Assembly (NCBI GenBank): GCA_934546685.1
Contig: CAKTEB010000050.1
Coordinates: 1-17,036, forward strand
Source: an uncultured Oscillospiraceae bacterium
GTDB taxonomy: Bacteria; Bacillota; Clostridia; Oscillospirales; Oscillospiraceae
DNA: 17,036 nt
Direction: 5' to 3'
Shown here: in pieces, positions 6,402 to 14,151 of the stretch
How positions within the stretch are numbered: the first letter of the stretch is position 1
Layout of the letters: the number at the start of each line of letters is the position of its first letter
The notes under the pieces: generated by a model
The model's input: only the letters and a program-made list of their open reading frames with translations
Database searches by the model: none
Told to the model about the DNA's origin: nothing
Position numbers and translations under genes: made by a program

Positions 6402-7361
6402 ATGAATGTAAAAGACATTAAGACCATTGCCATGTATGGCGCTGGCACCATCGGCGGCGGCTTCGCTGCATACTTTGCCCTGAAGGGCCTGAACGTCAAC
6501 GTCTACGTCCGTTCCGAGGCGTCCAAGGAGCGCGCTCTGCCCCACATCCAGGGCCCCATCGATACCTATGTAAAGTATGGCATCATTGACGACGGCCAGA
6601 AGATCTGGGACAAGATCAAGATCACCACTGATCCCGCTGAGGCCTTCACCGGCGTATACTTCGTTCAGGAGAACGGCGCTGAGAACCTGGAGCAGAAGCA
6701 CCAGATGGTGGCTGTTATGGAGCAGTACCTGCCCGAGGACGCTATCATTGCTTCCTCCTCCTCCGGCACCCCTGTTACCAAGATTGCTGCCGAGGCAAAG
6801 CATCCCGAGCGTATCATTGTCGGCCATCCCTTCAACCCCGCTTATCTCCTGCCCCTGATCGAGATCTGCGGCGGCGAGAAGACCGATCCCGCTGTCATCG
6901 AGGCTGCTCGTGAGTTCTACAAGATGTATGACAAGGCTCCCTGCGTCCTGAAGAAGGAGAAGAACGGCTTCATCGCCAACCGCCTGATGCACGCTCTGTG
7001 GCGTGAGGAGATCGCTCTGGTCACCGAGGGCGTTTGCTCCATGGCTGACGCTGACGACGCTTGGACCTTTGGCCCCGGCATCCGTCTGGCTGCCTTTGGC
7101 CCCGCTATGAACTATGAGCTGGGCGGCGGCGACCTGGGTCTGAAGGGCTGCGCCATCAAGTTCGGCGCTATGACCGACGCTGTGTTCGCTGATATCTCCG
7201 ACATGAAGAAGGTTCCCGACACTTGGGCTGACCAGTCCGGCGAGGAGATCGTCACCGAGATGGCTGACTTCCCCGAGGTCATCGGCCACACCAAGCCCGA
7301 GATTGCTTCCTTCCGCGACAACCTCATCATCAACGTGCTGAAGATGCACGACAGAATGTAA
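6402..7361 (+). CDS. 3-hydroxyacyl-CoA dehydrogenase family protein, carnitine/gulonate dehydrogenase-like
   Basis: This 319-residue NAD-dependent dehydrogenase has GAGTIG at 13-18 and the catalytic H142 in GHPFNPAYLLPLIE, with E154 after it. The phrase GHPFNP followed by PLIEICGGEKT, and the later FGPGIRLAAFGP, match what is known of L-carnitine 3-dehydrogenase and lambda-crystallin/L-gulonate 3-dehydrogenase, which oxidise free 3-hydroxy acids rather than CoA esters. It is clearly different from the Hbd just upstream, so it is not a simple duplicate. AAGGA at 6387-6391 gives the start. A strong terminator ends the unit at 7431. Likely role: NAD-linked oxidation of a short 3-hydroxy acid to a 3-keto acid. 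The substrate is not known. The BKACE enzyme at 14313 could cleave such a product. Confidence 0.82.
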   Translation: MNVKDIKTIAMYGAGTIGGGFAAYFALKGLNVNVYVRSEASKERALPHIQGPIDTYVKYGIIDDGQKIWDKIKITTDPAEAFTGVYFVQENGAENLEQKHQMVAVMEQYLPEDAIIASSSSGTPVTKIAAEAKHPERIIVGHPFNPAYLLPLIEICGGEKTDPAVIEAAREFYKMYDKAPCVLKKEKNGFIANRLMHALWREEIALVTEGVCSMADADDAWTFGPGIRLAAFGPAMNYELGGGDLGLKGCAIKFGAMTDAVFADISDMKKVPDTWADQSGEEIVTEMADFPEVIGHTKPEIASFRDNLIINVLKMHDRM

Positions 7362-7397
7362 TTTTCTCTCCCGAGGAAATTTCTCTCTGAACGTTAG

Positions 7398-7431
7398 CAG
7401 CCGTCCCGGTTTCCCGGGGCGGCTGTTTTTT
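7398..7431 (+). terminator. Strong intrinsic terminator
   Basis: A 12-bp stem (7398-7409 with 7414-7425, one G-U pair) with a TTTC loop is followed by six T (7426-7431). It ends the catabolic block. Confidence 0.9.
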
Positions 7432-7494
7432 CGCATATATCCTCCAGTTTTTGTCTTATCTGCACGAAATCATACCGTAATTATTGTGCACCTG

Positions 7495-7528
7495 TGATAT
7501 TGTGAATATCATTTAACTATTGTATAGT
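7495..7528 (+). promoter_or_regulatory. Promoter with palindromic operator candidate
   Basis: TTGTGA (7500-7505), a 17-base spacer and TATAGT (7523-7528) form a plausible promoter for the lipoprotein gene. A perfect dyad, TGATATT-GTG-AATATCA (7495-7511), overlaps the -35 element and could be a repressor site. Confidence 0.6.
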
Positions 7529-7566
7529 ATATTTACAGTTTCGTTTTAGGAAGAAGGAGGATCATT

Positions 7567-8706
7567 ATGAAACGTCTATGTGCTATATTTTTGATATTGT
7601 GCTGTCTCACCGGTTGTGGGAAGAAAGCAGCGGCTCCGGATTACACCCCGGCCTACACCTCCAGTACCCTGGCTCCGCCGGAGGATACGCCGGTGTTCCA
7701 GTACCTCTATGGAAATGGCAGGACCGTTCTGGGCGTTGTCATCGGCAACTATGAAGCCGAAACCACCTTTTATCTGCTGGAAGCCCAGGGAGAAAATTTG
7801 TCCGTCACAAAGCAGTTCTCCCTCGACACGCTCCGTTGGCGCGTATGCCTTGGACTGGACGATCAGGACGGCATCTGGGTTCAGGGTCAGGACAATGCGG
7901 GTGCTGCACACATTCAGCGCTTTTCCCTCTCCGGTGAGCTTCTTCTGGACATCGACCTGGGCGCGGAGTACCCGCAATGGGCCGTCTACGGTTTCTCCTG
8001 GGACGACGAGCACTATGATTTTCTGGTGCAGGGCTATCATGACGCCTGGCTGATCCAGTTTGATTTAGAGGGCCAGGAGGTCTTCCGCCGCTCCCTAAAT
8101 GACTATTGCAGCGACACCGCCGGTTATCTGGACCGCGAAGAGGACTGGATGGAGGAGCTGGAAGGCCGCGAGGGGGATCGTCTGCTGGAAATGCTCTACC
8201 CGGACGGCCCCATCAATCACATGAACCTATTCCGCTTTCCAGACGGCAGCGTGGGCATGATGATCCGGCGGCAGTCCCCCATTGACTCCGAGGCCTACAA
8301 CATCCTCTGCACCCTGGAGGATGGCGGCAAAAAGGCCGTCCCCCAGATCTCCTACGAGCTGGAGGAGGAACACAGCGTCCAGCTCTGCGGCTTCTTTGAA
8401 TCGGAGGATCCCAAATACGACCTGCTGATCACACAGTTCAGCGGTCTGTACGGCCTGAGTCTCCAGAACGGAACTATGGAGCTGCTGATCTCCTGGTCGG
8501 ACGCCAAGTGCAATGTTGTGGATCTGTCCGGGAACACCAAGCCCACGAAGGCTGATCGGGGGCCCAACGGTGAGCTTTGGTTCTATGAATATGATGGGAT
8601 CTATGACCGCTGCGTTGTCACCCGTCTGACTCCCGCGACCCAAACATCCGCCCCGGTTTCCGGGGCGGATGTTTTTTATTTACAACCGGCGTTTTCTCTG
8701 GCATAA
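7567..8706 (+). CDS. Lipoprotein of unknown function
   Basis: This 379-residue secreted protein starts with a short lipoprotein signal peptide ending in the lipobox LTGC (C17 lipidated). A Pro/Ala/Ser/Thr-rich linker follows, then a region of alternating beta strands with repeated aromatic and Asp/Gly turns. That pattern suggests a beta-propeller-like extracellular domain, but no repeat can be defined with certainty. GGAGG just before 7561 supports the start. There are no obvious catalytic motifs. The gene is monocistronic between two terminators. The last 22 codons are odd: they read through a perfect terminator hairpin (8645-8677) and the TAA stop lies inside the -10 box of the next promoter. 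One base change (CAA to TAA at 8641-8643) would end the gene just before the hairpin, so the true family end is probably near residue 358. Confidence 0.72.
   Translation: MKRLCAIFLILCCLTGCGKKAAAPDYTPAYTSSTLAPPEDTPVFQYLYGNGRTVLGVVIGNYEAETTFYLLEAQGENLSVTKQFSLDTLRWRVCLGLDDQDGIWVQGQDNAGAAHIQRFSLSGELLLDIDLGAEYPQWAVYGFSWDDEHYDFLVQGYHDAWLIQFDLEGQEVFRRSLNDYCSDTAGYLDREEDWMEELEGREGDRLLEMLYPDGPINHMNLFRFPDGSVGMMIRRQSPIDSEAYNILCTLEDGGKKAVPQISYELEEEHSVQLCGFFESEDPKYDLLITQFSGLYGLSLQNGTMELLISWSDAKCNVVDLSGNTKPTKADRGPNGELWFYEYDGIYDRCVVTRLTPATQTSAPVSGADVFYLQPAFSLA
8645..8677 (+). terminator. Intrinsic terminator inside the 3' end of the lipoprotein frame
   Basis: A perfect 12-bp stem (8645-8656 with 8660-8671), TTT loop and six T (8672-8677). 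Confidence 0.88.
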
Positions 8707-8707
8707 T
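8679..8707 (+). promoter_or_regulatory. Promoter of the flavin reductase-rubredoxin gene
   Basis: TTTACA (8679-8684), 17 bases, CATAAT (8702-8707). It starts two bases after the terminator T-run and overlaps the last codons and stop of the lipoprotein frame. Confidence 0.7.
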
Positions 8708-8754
8708 GTAGGCAGAATAATCGGAAGCCCAGCTTCCCTGAAAGGAGTCTTCAA

Positions 8755-9360
8755 ATGAATACCAAGGTTCTGCACGATCTTACCTGCGGCCTCTATGTGC
8801 TGGCCTCCCGCCATGAAGGGAGCCGCAGCGGCTGCATCATCAACACTGTCATGCAGGTCACCTCTAAGCCCCTGCGTATCACCGTCACCGTCAACAAGGC
8901 CAACTACACCCACGACCTGATCGCCGCCTCTGGGGTATTCACCGTGTCCCTGCTGGACCAGTCCGCCCCCTTTGGCCTCTTCCAGCACTTCGGCTTCCAG
9001 AGTGGCCGGGATACGGACAAGTTCCAGGGCCTCAGCGTCCGGGAGGATGTAAACGGTGTTCCCTACCTCACCTGGGCCTCCTGCGGCTTTTTGAGCTGCA
9101 AGGTGGTATCCTCCATGGATCTGGGCACGCACACGCAATTTCTGGCAGACGTGGTGGATGCGGAGGCTCTGGAGGGCACGGAGCCTGTAAGCTACGCCTA
9201 CTATCAGGCTCATATCAAGCCCAAGCCTCAGGAGACCAACAAGGTCAAGGGCTGGCGCTGCACCATCTGCGGCTATATCTACGAGGGCGAAACTCTGCCA
9301 GAGGACTTCATCTGTCCGCTGTGCAAGCACGGGGTCGAGGCCTTTGAGAAAATCGAGTAA
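8755..9360 (+). CDS. Flavin reductase domain fused to a rubredoxin domain
   Basis: This is a 201-residue cytoplasmic redox protein. Residues 1 to about 155 resemble the FMN-binding split-barrel flavin reductase family (early CGLYVLASR segment; SGCIINTVMQV near 25-35). Residues 166-201 form a short rubredoxin-like domain with iron-binding Cys C169, C172, C187 and C190 in WRCTICGYIYEG and CPLC. This is the layout of the high-molecular-weight rubredoxin (Hrb) of acetogens, which passes electrons from NAD(P)H to flavodiiron or rubrerythrin-type oxygen/NO-detoxifying enzymes. No such partner is in the window. The domain linker is short and the rubredoxin part lacks the usual central loop, as in rubrerythrin-type domains. 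AAGGAG just upstream supports the start, and a strong terminator follows at once. Confidence 0.88.
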   Translation: MNTKVLHDLTCGLYVLASRHEGSRSGCIINTVMQVTSKPLRITVTVNKANYTHDLIAASGVFTVSLLDQSAPFGLFQHFGFQSGRDTDKFQGLSVREDVNGVPYLTWASCGFLSCKVVSSMDLGTHTQFLADVVDAEALEGTEPVSYAYYQAHIKPKPQETNKVKGWRCTICGYIYEGETLPEDFICPLCKHGVEAFEKIE

Positions 9361-9361
9361 T

Positions 9362-9400
9362 CGTAAAAGCCGCCTCGAGAAAACCGGGGCGGCTTTTACG
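9362..9400 (+). terminator. Bidirectional terminator
   Basis: CGTAAAAGCCGCC (9362-9374) pairs with GGCGGCTTTTACG (9388-9400); the A-run and T-run within the stem let it serve both strands. Confidence 0.85.
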
Positions 9401-9410
9401 GTAAAATATT

Positions 9411-9436
9411 GGGGCGCTGCATTTCCGCAGCGCCCC
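9411..9436 (-). terminator. Terminator of the lipid kinase unit
   Basis: GGGGCGCTGC (9411-9420) pairs perfectly with GCAGCGCCCC (9427-9436). On the minus strand it is followed by AATATTTT, and it lies directly after the stop of the minus-strand gene. Confidence 0.8.
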
Positions 9437-9443
9437 TTTCTAG

Positions 9444-10343
9444 TTATGCTTCCTCCGGCTTCGGCACCATGATCTCAATCGGCGTGGGAATATTCGTCAC
9501 TACCGCCTTTTCCGTCTCTCCGCCGAACTCGCCGTCCAGGGTCCAAGGCACAGGTTCCTGGAAGGTCAGGGTCACGGAGTCACACTGGAGGATATGGAAA
9601 TAGTCAGGCCGGAAGTCCCGGGCAATGAGGCTGCCCACCAGGGCGTTGTAGTCCGCCAGGGCCTTAGGAGCCTTCACCAGGATCAGCTCATTGAGTCCGT
9701 CGTCCATCTTCACGATATCGTCGTCCAGGGCCTTGAAGCCGCCCACGGAGGTGGCATTGGTGACCATGCCCAGGATCACATCATCCTCGATGACCGTCTC
9801 AGCGGTCTCCGCCACCACATGGATGGGCCGAATATCCGACAGGGATCGGATGCCCTCCAAAATGTACGCCGCCCGGCCCAGAGCCTGCTTGCTGGCGTGC
9901 GGGGTGGCATAGCTGACCTTGGTAAATGCGCCAAAGGCCGCCACATAGGTGAAATACCGGTCATTGAAGCCGCCCATGTCCACCCGGAAGGGCACACCCT
10001 CCACGATGTTCCTGGCCGCCTCCTTGATGGTCTTGGGAATATGCAGAGAGGTGGCAAAGTCATTGACGGTCCCCGCGGGGATATAGCCCAGGGTGGGCCG
10101 CCGCTCCAGAGTCATCAGGCCGGAGACGGTCTCGTTGAGGGTACCGTCTCCGCCGCAGGTGACCACCATATCGAATTCCGAGCCCCGCTCCGCCAGGAAC
10201 TCCGGGATATCCAGGGGCTTTTGGGTGGGATGACACAGCACATCATAGCCGCTGGCGGTAAAGAAGTCGATGACGTCCATGAGCTGGAAGCGCATCTCCT
10301 CCTTGCCCGCCGCGGGATTCACAAAAAACAGCATTTTCTTCAT
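9444..10343 (-). CDS. Diacylglycerol kinase family lipid kinase
   Basis: This is a 299-residue lipid kinase of the DgkB/YegS/LCB5 type. It has NPAAGK at 9-14 and the nucleotide-binding GGDGT at 64-68 followed by N70 and E71. The later GYIPAGTVNDFA stretch is the second ATP-site motif (PxGTxNDFA). The family phosphorylates diacylglycerol or related lipids at the inner membrane face to recycle them into phospholipid synthesis. The start at 10343 was chosen over one 12 codons upstream because GGAGG (complement of 10354-10358) sits 10 bases before it. It lies 37 bases after the parvulin-like gene on the same strand, with no promoter between, so the two form an operon. Confidence 0.9.
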   Translation of the reverse strand: MKKMLFFVNPAAGKEEMRFQLMDVIDFFTASGYDVLCHPTQKPLDIPEFLAERGSEFDMVVTCGGDGTLNETVSGLMTLERRPTLGYIPAGTVNDFATSLHIPKTIKEAARNIVEGVPFRVDMGGFNDRYFTYVAAFGAFTKVSYATPHASKQALGRAAYILEGIRSLSDIRPIHVVAETAETVIEDDVILGMVTNATSVGGFKALDDDIVKMDDGLNELILVKAPKALADYNALVGSLIARDFRPDYFHILQCDSVTLTFQEPVPWTLDGEFGGETEKAVVTNIPTPIEIMVPKPEEA

Positions 10344-10380
10344 GGTATGGGTTCCTCCAAATGCAATTTCAAAAATCAAA

Positions 10381-11676
10381 TCAGGGTGACACCGCGAATC
10401 GGGTCAGCTTGCAGTCCGTCTCCTCCAGCAGCTCCGAGAACTCCTGGGCCAGAGCCTCTGACCGCATGGCTGAGAGCACCTGCTCCTTCCACCGGAAATT
10501 GTCCCGGTAGCGGACGAAGAACACCAGATGCACGCCGTAATCGGAAGCTACCACCGCCGTATCTCCGTAGCTTCTCCCCTGCTCCGGGAAACACCAGCCG
10601 GAGAACTCGCCGCTGATCTGCCCAGGGGCCACGTCGGAGAGCAGACCGCCATTCTGACTGGAGCCGCTGTCAGCGGACCGTTCCATAGCCAGCCGCTCCA
10701 CAGCCTGCTCCGGATCTTTCTGGGTCAGGAGCCATTCCGCGTCCTCCCGGGCCTGGGCCAGCGCCGCTTCCTTGGCCTCCCGGGAGTCATCCGTAGGAAG
10801 ATAGAGCACATGGCGGATATCCGCGTCAGGCAGCTTCGACATGGGCGTATCGCTGAAATCCGACTTGTGGGCCTGATAGTAGTCTTTTAACTGCTCATCG
10901 GAAAAGCCCATGGCACTGTAAAGGGCGTCGGAATAGGCCTGGGCCAGAAAGCTGTCCCGGAGATACTGGAGATAGGTCTCGGCGGTGACCTCCGCTCCAT
11001 AGCGGGCTGCAAGATAGGCGCTAAGGTCTCCCTCCCCGTCCTTTCCCGGATAGCCCGAGGCCGCCGCTAGACTGGGAAGCTGATCGATGGAAGCCTCCAG
11101 GCCGTCGATCTTCGTTTGCTCCGGCTGAAATCCCGCCTGCCGAGCTCGGGAGACCAGGCTGGCCGTCAGTGCCGCCTTTTGCAGCGCCTGCTGGCGGAAG
11201 TGATCCGCCCAGCTGTAGCCGCTGTCTAAGTCCACATATTGGCGCTCTAAGCTTCGGTTCGTGTCAAAGGGCAGGGCCTGCTTCTGCTGGCTGTACTGGC
11301 TCTCCATGCTCTGGAGCTCCGTCTGATAGTAAATGGCAAAGGTTCGGTTGTCCATGGAGATGCCCTCTCGGCCCCGGACGGCCTCGGCATCGGGGATATA
11401 CTGGCTGCACCCCCACCATACAGTGAGGAGCAGCAGGATCATAAGCAGCACCGAACCAATCAGTCCTCGGCGCTCTCCGCCGCTGAATCTGGGCTTCTTA
11501 GGCGCCTGACGCTCCCGCCGGGCCTCGTCTTGGGAGACCGCCAGGTTTTCATAAAAGATGCCGGGCCGCTGTCCGGGCGTCTCCGGCATCTCCGGCGGCT
11601 CCAGCTGGATTGGCGAGCCGCAGTTGGGGCAGATTTCCGCCTCCCCCAGCTCCTCGCCGCACAAGGGGCAATTCAT
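10381..11676 (-). CDS. Membrane-anchored parvulin-like peptidylprolyl isomerase with zinc ribbon
   Basis: The 431 residues fall into clear parts. An N-terminal zinc ribbon (C3, C6, C16, C19) is followed by a Pro-rich linker. One transmembrane helix at about 72-88 (GLIGSVLLMILLLLTVWW) comes next. Then a long extracytoplasmic helical region resembles the SurA/PrsA N-domain, and a parvulin-type rotamase domain occupies about 287-380 (IRHVLYLP near its start, QNGGLLSDV in the middle, YGVHLVFF near its end). A role in folding secreted proteins outside the membrane is likely. The cytoplasmic zinc ribbon replaces the lipid anchor of PrsA. The start at 11676 was preferred over 11688 because AGGA lies at good distance before it, while the earlier ATG directly abuts GGGAG. 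Confidence 0.85.
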   Translation of the reverse strand: MNCPLCGEELGEAEICPNCGSPIQLEPPEMPETPGQRPGIFYENLAVSQDEARRERQAPKKPRFSGGERRGLIGSVLLMILLLLTVWWGCSQYIPDAEAVRGREGISMDNRTFAIYYQTELQSMESQYSQQKQALPFDTNRSLERQYVDLDSGYSWADHFRQQALQKAALTASLVSRARQAGFQPEQTKIDGLEASIDQLPSLAAASGYPGKDGEGDLSAYLAARYGAEVTAETYLQYLRDSFLAQAYSDALYSAMGFSDEQLKDYYQAHKSDFSDTPMSKLPDADIRHVLYLPTDDSREAKEAALAQAREDAEWLLTQKDPEQAVERLAMERSADSGSSQNGGLLSDVAPGQISGEFSGWCFPEQGRSYGDTAVVASDYGVHLVFFVRYRDNFRWKEQVLSAMRSEALAQEFSELLEETDCKLTRFAVSP

Positions 11677-11712
11677 CCCATTCCTCATCTCCCAGCGTGA
11701 AAGAATGGCTTC

Positions 11713-11741
11713 ATTTTATCACACCCCCGCCGGAAAAGCAA
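11713..11741 (-). promoter_or_regulatory. Promoter of the parvulin-lipid kinase operon
   Basis: Read on the minus strand: TTGCTT (11741-11736), 17 bases, TAAAAT (11718-11713), with TG one base before the -10 (extended -10). It is divergent from the promoter at 11784. Confidence 0.62.
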
Positions 11742-11783
11742 CGAAGCGGGCAAAAATCCCCCATATACGCAGGGCGGATTCTA

Positions 11784-11792
11784 TGATATAAT
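11784..11792 (+). promoter_or_regulatory. Extended -10 promoter of the small protein gene
   Basis: TGATATAAT: a perfect TATAAT (11787-11792) preceded by TGn. No good -35 is seen at 16-18 bases, which fits an extended -10 promoter. Confidence 0.65.
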
Positions 11793-11824
11793 GTGGATAT
11801 TACATGAACATCGGAGGAATCATC

Positions 11825-12145
11825 ATGACCAAGGAGATCAATCTGAAAAACGGCTCCGTGCTGGTGGCCGTCACCGGCTACAGCGGCGAGGGCGACTTTT
11901 ATACCATGTACGACATCATCGGCGAGCTTCTGGCTCCGGAGCATGCCACCTACGGTGTGGACAGCATGTGCGTGGACGGCTCCTTCACCAAGGACGGCAT
12001 TCTGGTCCGCATGAGCAGCGAGTGTATTACCGACGACTGCTGCTTCCACTACGATCCCACCAAGCTGACCCCGGAGCAGATAGAGACCGTCAAGGGCTGG
12101 ATCGACCAGGTAGTGACGGAGCTGCATAAGCGGCTGCCTCGCTGA
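11825..12145 (+). CDS. Small hypothetical protein
   Basis: This 106-residue soluble protein is not recognised. It has no signal peptide or membrane helix. The first part (NGSVLVAVTGYSGEGDF) looks like a beta hairpin. A Cys-containing middle (SMCVDGSFTKDG; SECITDDCCFHYDP) has a CC pair that could bind metal or form a disulfide. The end is an amphipathic helix (EQIETVKGWIDQVVTELHKRL). The start at 11825 was chosen over 11804 because GGAGG (11813-11817) sits 7 bases before it and the earlier ATG overlaps the leader. It has its own promoter and terminator, and its codon use is normal for the region, so it is a real gene. Function unknown. Confidence 0.78.
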   Translation: MTKEINLKNGSVLVAVTGYSGEGDFYTMYDIIGELLAPEHATYGVDSMCVDGSFTKDGILVRMSSECITDDCCFHYDPTKLTPEQIETVKGWIDQVVTELHKRLPR

Positions 12146-12158
12146 AAAAATTTTGCAT

Positions 12159-12193
12159 AAAAGCGCTGCTGCCAGCTGTGCAGCGGCGCTTTT
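12159..12193 (+). terminator. Intrinsic terminator after the small protein gene
   Basis: AAAAGCGCTGCTGC (12159-12172) pairs with GCAGCGGCGCTTTT (12180-12193), 14 bp with one G-U pair. Confidence 0.88.
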
Positions 12194-12223
12194 CGCGCGC
12201 CAAATCTCCTTTTCGCAGAAAGT

Positions 12224-12293
12224 TGTTACAAATATATTAAGCAAACATTGTGTAACATTCCAAATAGACAAATCAAATGGAGGAATTTATAAT
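12224..12293 (+). promoter_or_regulatory. Promoter of the solute-binding protein gene, with an upstream dyad
   Basis: TAGACA (12265-12270), 17 bases, TATAAT (12288-12293) is close to consensus. Upstream, TGTTACA (12224-12230) and TGTAACA (12251-12257) form an inverted repeat 20 bases apart, in an AT-rich stretch; it could be a regulator site just upstream of the -35. Confidence 0.72.
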
Positions 12294-12341
12294 GTTTGCA
12301 TATAGAACTGTTTCCCCATGATGAGAAAGGAGAAATGACCT

Positions 12342-14144
12342 ATGCGCAAGAAACTTTTAGCCCTGGTTCTGGCCCTGGGCATGCTGGCATCGATGCTCAG
12401 CGGCTGCGGCGGAAATTCCAGCAGCGCCTCCGCCCCTGCCGATTCCGCTCCGGCTGAAACGGAGCAGGCTGTGGATTCTGCTCCCGCCCCAGCCCAGCCC
12501 CCCCCCCCCGCCGCTTCCGCCGAGGATTCCGCCTCGGAGGAGACCTCCGCAGCTGAGCCCCCTGTGGAATATGCCACCATGGCGGAAAAATACGCCGCCA
12601 TGAGCCACGACACCAACGAGGCCTATCGGGAGCTGGAGGAGAATATGGGCAAGGAGATCACCTATCCCCTGGCCGATGGCGATACCCTGACCATGTGGCG
12701 TGTCTTCTCCGCATTTATCTGGAGCGGCCTCATGGAGAGCTATGCGGATATGCCCACCCTGCCCCTGATTGAAGCGGCCACCGGTGTGAACATGAAGTTC
12801 ATCGAGTGCTCTGATTCCGCCGCCTATGAGCAGTTCAACCTGACCATCGCCACTGGCGATTACCCGGACTTCATGGCCATGGACTATTATTCTGGCGGTG
12901 TCACCGCGGCCTATGAGGACGATATCATCATCGACATGACCGACCTGGCCAAGGAACACATGCCCAACTATATGACCCTGGTAGATACCATGGACGACTA
13001 TACCAAAAAGAGCATCTACACCGACGATGACCGGATCCTGCGGATCTGGACGCTGGCCTCCAACGTGGTCTCTGAGCAGGGCCTCAGCTATCGGGCCGAC
13101 TGGGCCAAGGAATTTGGCATGGACGCCCCGGTGACTGTGGACGATATGTTCGATTATCTCTCCGCGGTAAAGAATCAGTATAACTGCACCTATCCCATCT
13201 TCATCGACAACTCCTCCGTGCTGGAGGGCTTCACCGGAGCCTTCGGCACCGCCGGCATCAATCTGGGCTGGACGGATCTTGGCATGATGATGGACGGCGA
13301 CACCGTAGTCTCCTCCCTCACCGATGAGCACTTCCGGAATTACATCGACGCCTTCCACAAATTCTACGCCGCCGGGCTCATTAAGGACGACTTCTATTCC
13401 GAGGCCTACGGCCCCGACTACATCAACAGCTACGTCTCCAACGATCAGTGCGCCGTCACCTCCATCCGGGGCGACAAGTTCTCCACCATGACCGCCGCCG
13501 CCATCTCCCCCACCTTCGACTTTGAGGCCATGGCGCCCCTGGTGGAGCAGGAGGGCGACACCTACAAGTTCCGTATGAAGACTAGCCACACCGGCAATGG
13601 CAACATGTCCATCACCACCGGCTGTGAGAACCCGGAAATGGCCGCGGAATTCATGAACTGGTTCTACACCTGGGACGGCTACATGATCACCAACTATGGC
13701 GAAGAGGGCGTGGCCTTTGAGTACGACGAAAACGGCGACCCCGTCTATACAGATTTCATTGTTCACAACCCCGACGGCTACAATGTCATGAATCTCCGGA
13801 ACATGTATACCAACCCGGTATTCAACAACTATACCAACGCCACCGCCGTCTTCTACACCTACGACGAGGTGGAGCTCTCCGCCTTTGATATCTGGAACAG
13901 CAACGGCACCGACGAATGCTCCCTGCCCACCCTGTCCCTGACCACCGACGAAAACGCGGAGTACGCCAACATCGCCACCACCGTCTACACCTACGCCACC
14001 GAGCAGATCCTCAAGTGGATGATCGGCGAGGCGGAGCTCACCGACGAGAGCTGGGATCAGTACGTCTCCCAGTGCGAGAGCATGGATCTTGCCCGCTGCG
14101 TGGAGATCTACCAGACCGTTTACGACAGAATGTATAAGGCATAA
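12342..14144 (+). CDS. Extracellular solute-binding lipoprotein of an ABC-type importer
   Basis: This 600-residue protein has a signal peptide with lipobox LSGC (C22). A low-complexity Ser/Ala/Pro/Glu linker (about 25-80) is followed by a two-lobe solute-binding fold of the family 1 (COG1653, LplA-like) kind. The stretch AAEFMNWFYTWDGYMITNYG plus the following EGVAFEYDENGDPVYTDF is typical of large clostridial sugar-binding lipoproteins, where the protein is anchored outside the membrane and passes ligand to two permeases. No permease or ATPase is in the window, so it is an orphan here. AAGGAG precedes the ATG. The linker contains an uninterrupted run of 12 C (12498-12509) coding for four Pro, a possible slippage site. 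Ligand unknown. Confidence 0.85.
   Translation: MRKKLLALVLALGMLASMLSGCGGNSSSASAPADSAPAETEQAVDSAPAPAQPPPPAASAEDSASEETSAAEPPVEYATMAEKYAAMSHDTNEAYRELEENMGKEITYPLADGDTLTMWRVFSAFIWSGLMESYADMPTLPLIEAATGVNMKFIECSDSAAYEQFNLTIATGDYPDFMAMDYYSGGVTAAYEDDIIIDMTDLAKEHMPNYMTLVDTMDDYTKKSIYTDDDRILRIWTLASNVVSEQGLSYRADWAKEFGMDAPVTVDDMFDYLSAVKNQYNCTYPIFIDNSSVLEGFTGAFGTAGINLGWTDLGMMMDGDTVVSSLTDEHFRNYIDAFHKFYAAGLIKDDFYSEAYGPDYINSYVSNDQCAVTSIRGDKFSTMTAAAISPTFDFEAMAPLVEQEGDTYKFRMKTSHTGNGNMSITTGCENPEMAAEFMNWFYTWDGYMITNYGEEGVAFEYDENGDPVYTDFIVHNPDGYNVMNLRNMYTNPVFNNYTNATAVFYTYDEVELSAFDIWNSNGTDECSLPTLSLTTDENAEYANIATTVYTYATEQILKWMIGEAELTDESWDQYVSQCESMDLARCVEIYQTVYDRMYKA
12498..12509 (+). repeat. Poly-C tract of 12 in the lipoprotein linker
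   Basis: Twelve consecutive C form four Pro codons. A gain or loss of one C would shift the frame about 50 codons into the gene and stop mature protein being made. It is in frame as given. Confidence 0.9.
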
Positions 14145-14151
14145 CGCCAAA

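Noticed and set aside
4275..7436. Minus-strand open frames opposite the crotonase, Hbd and carnitine-dehydrogenase-like genes
   Set aside because: All are Gly/Leu/Ala-rich shadows without motifs, and cross strong terminators or promoters of the plus-strand genes.
12281..12300. Second gene starting at the ATG after AGGAATTTATA (12292)
   Set aside because: The purine-rich stretch overlaps the promoter -10 box and the frame is short; the ATG at 12342 begins the signal peptide.
12357..14150. Minus-strand open frame of 597 codons opposite the solute-binding protein gene
   Set aside because: Gly/Val/His-rich antisense shadow. The plus strand has promoter, signal peptide and family signatures.
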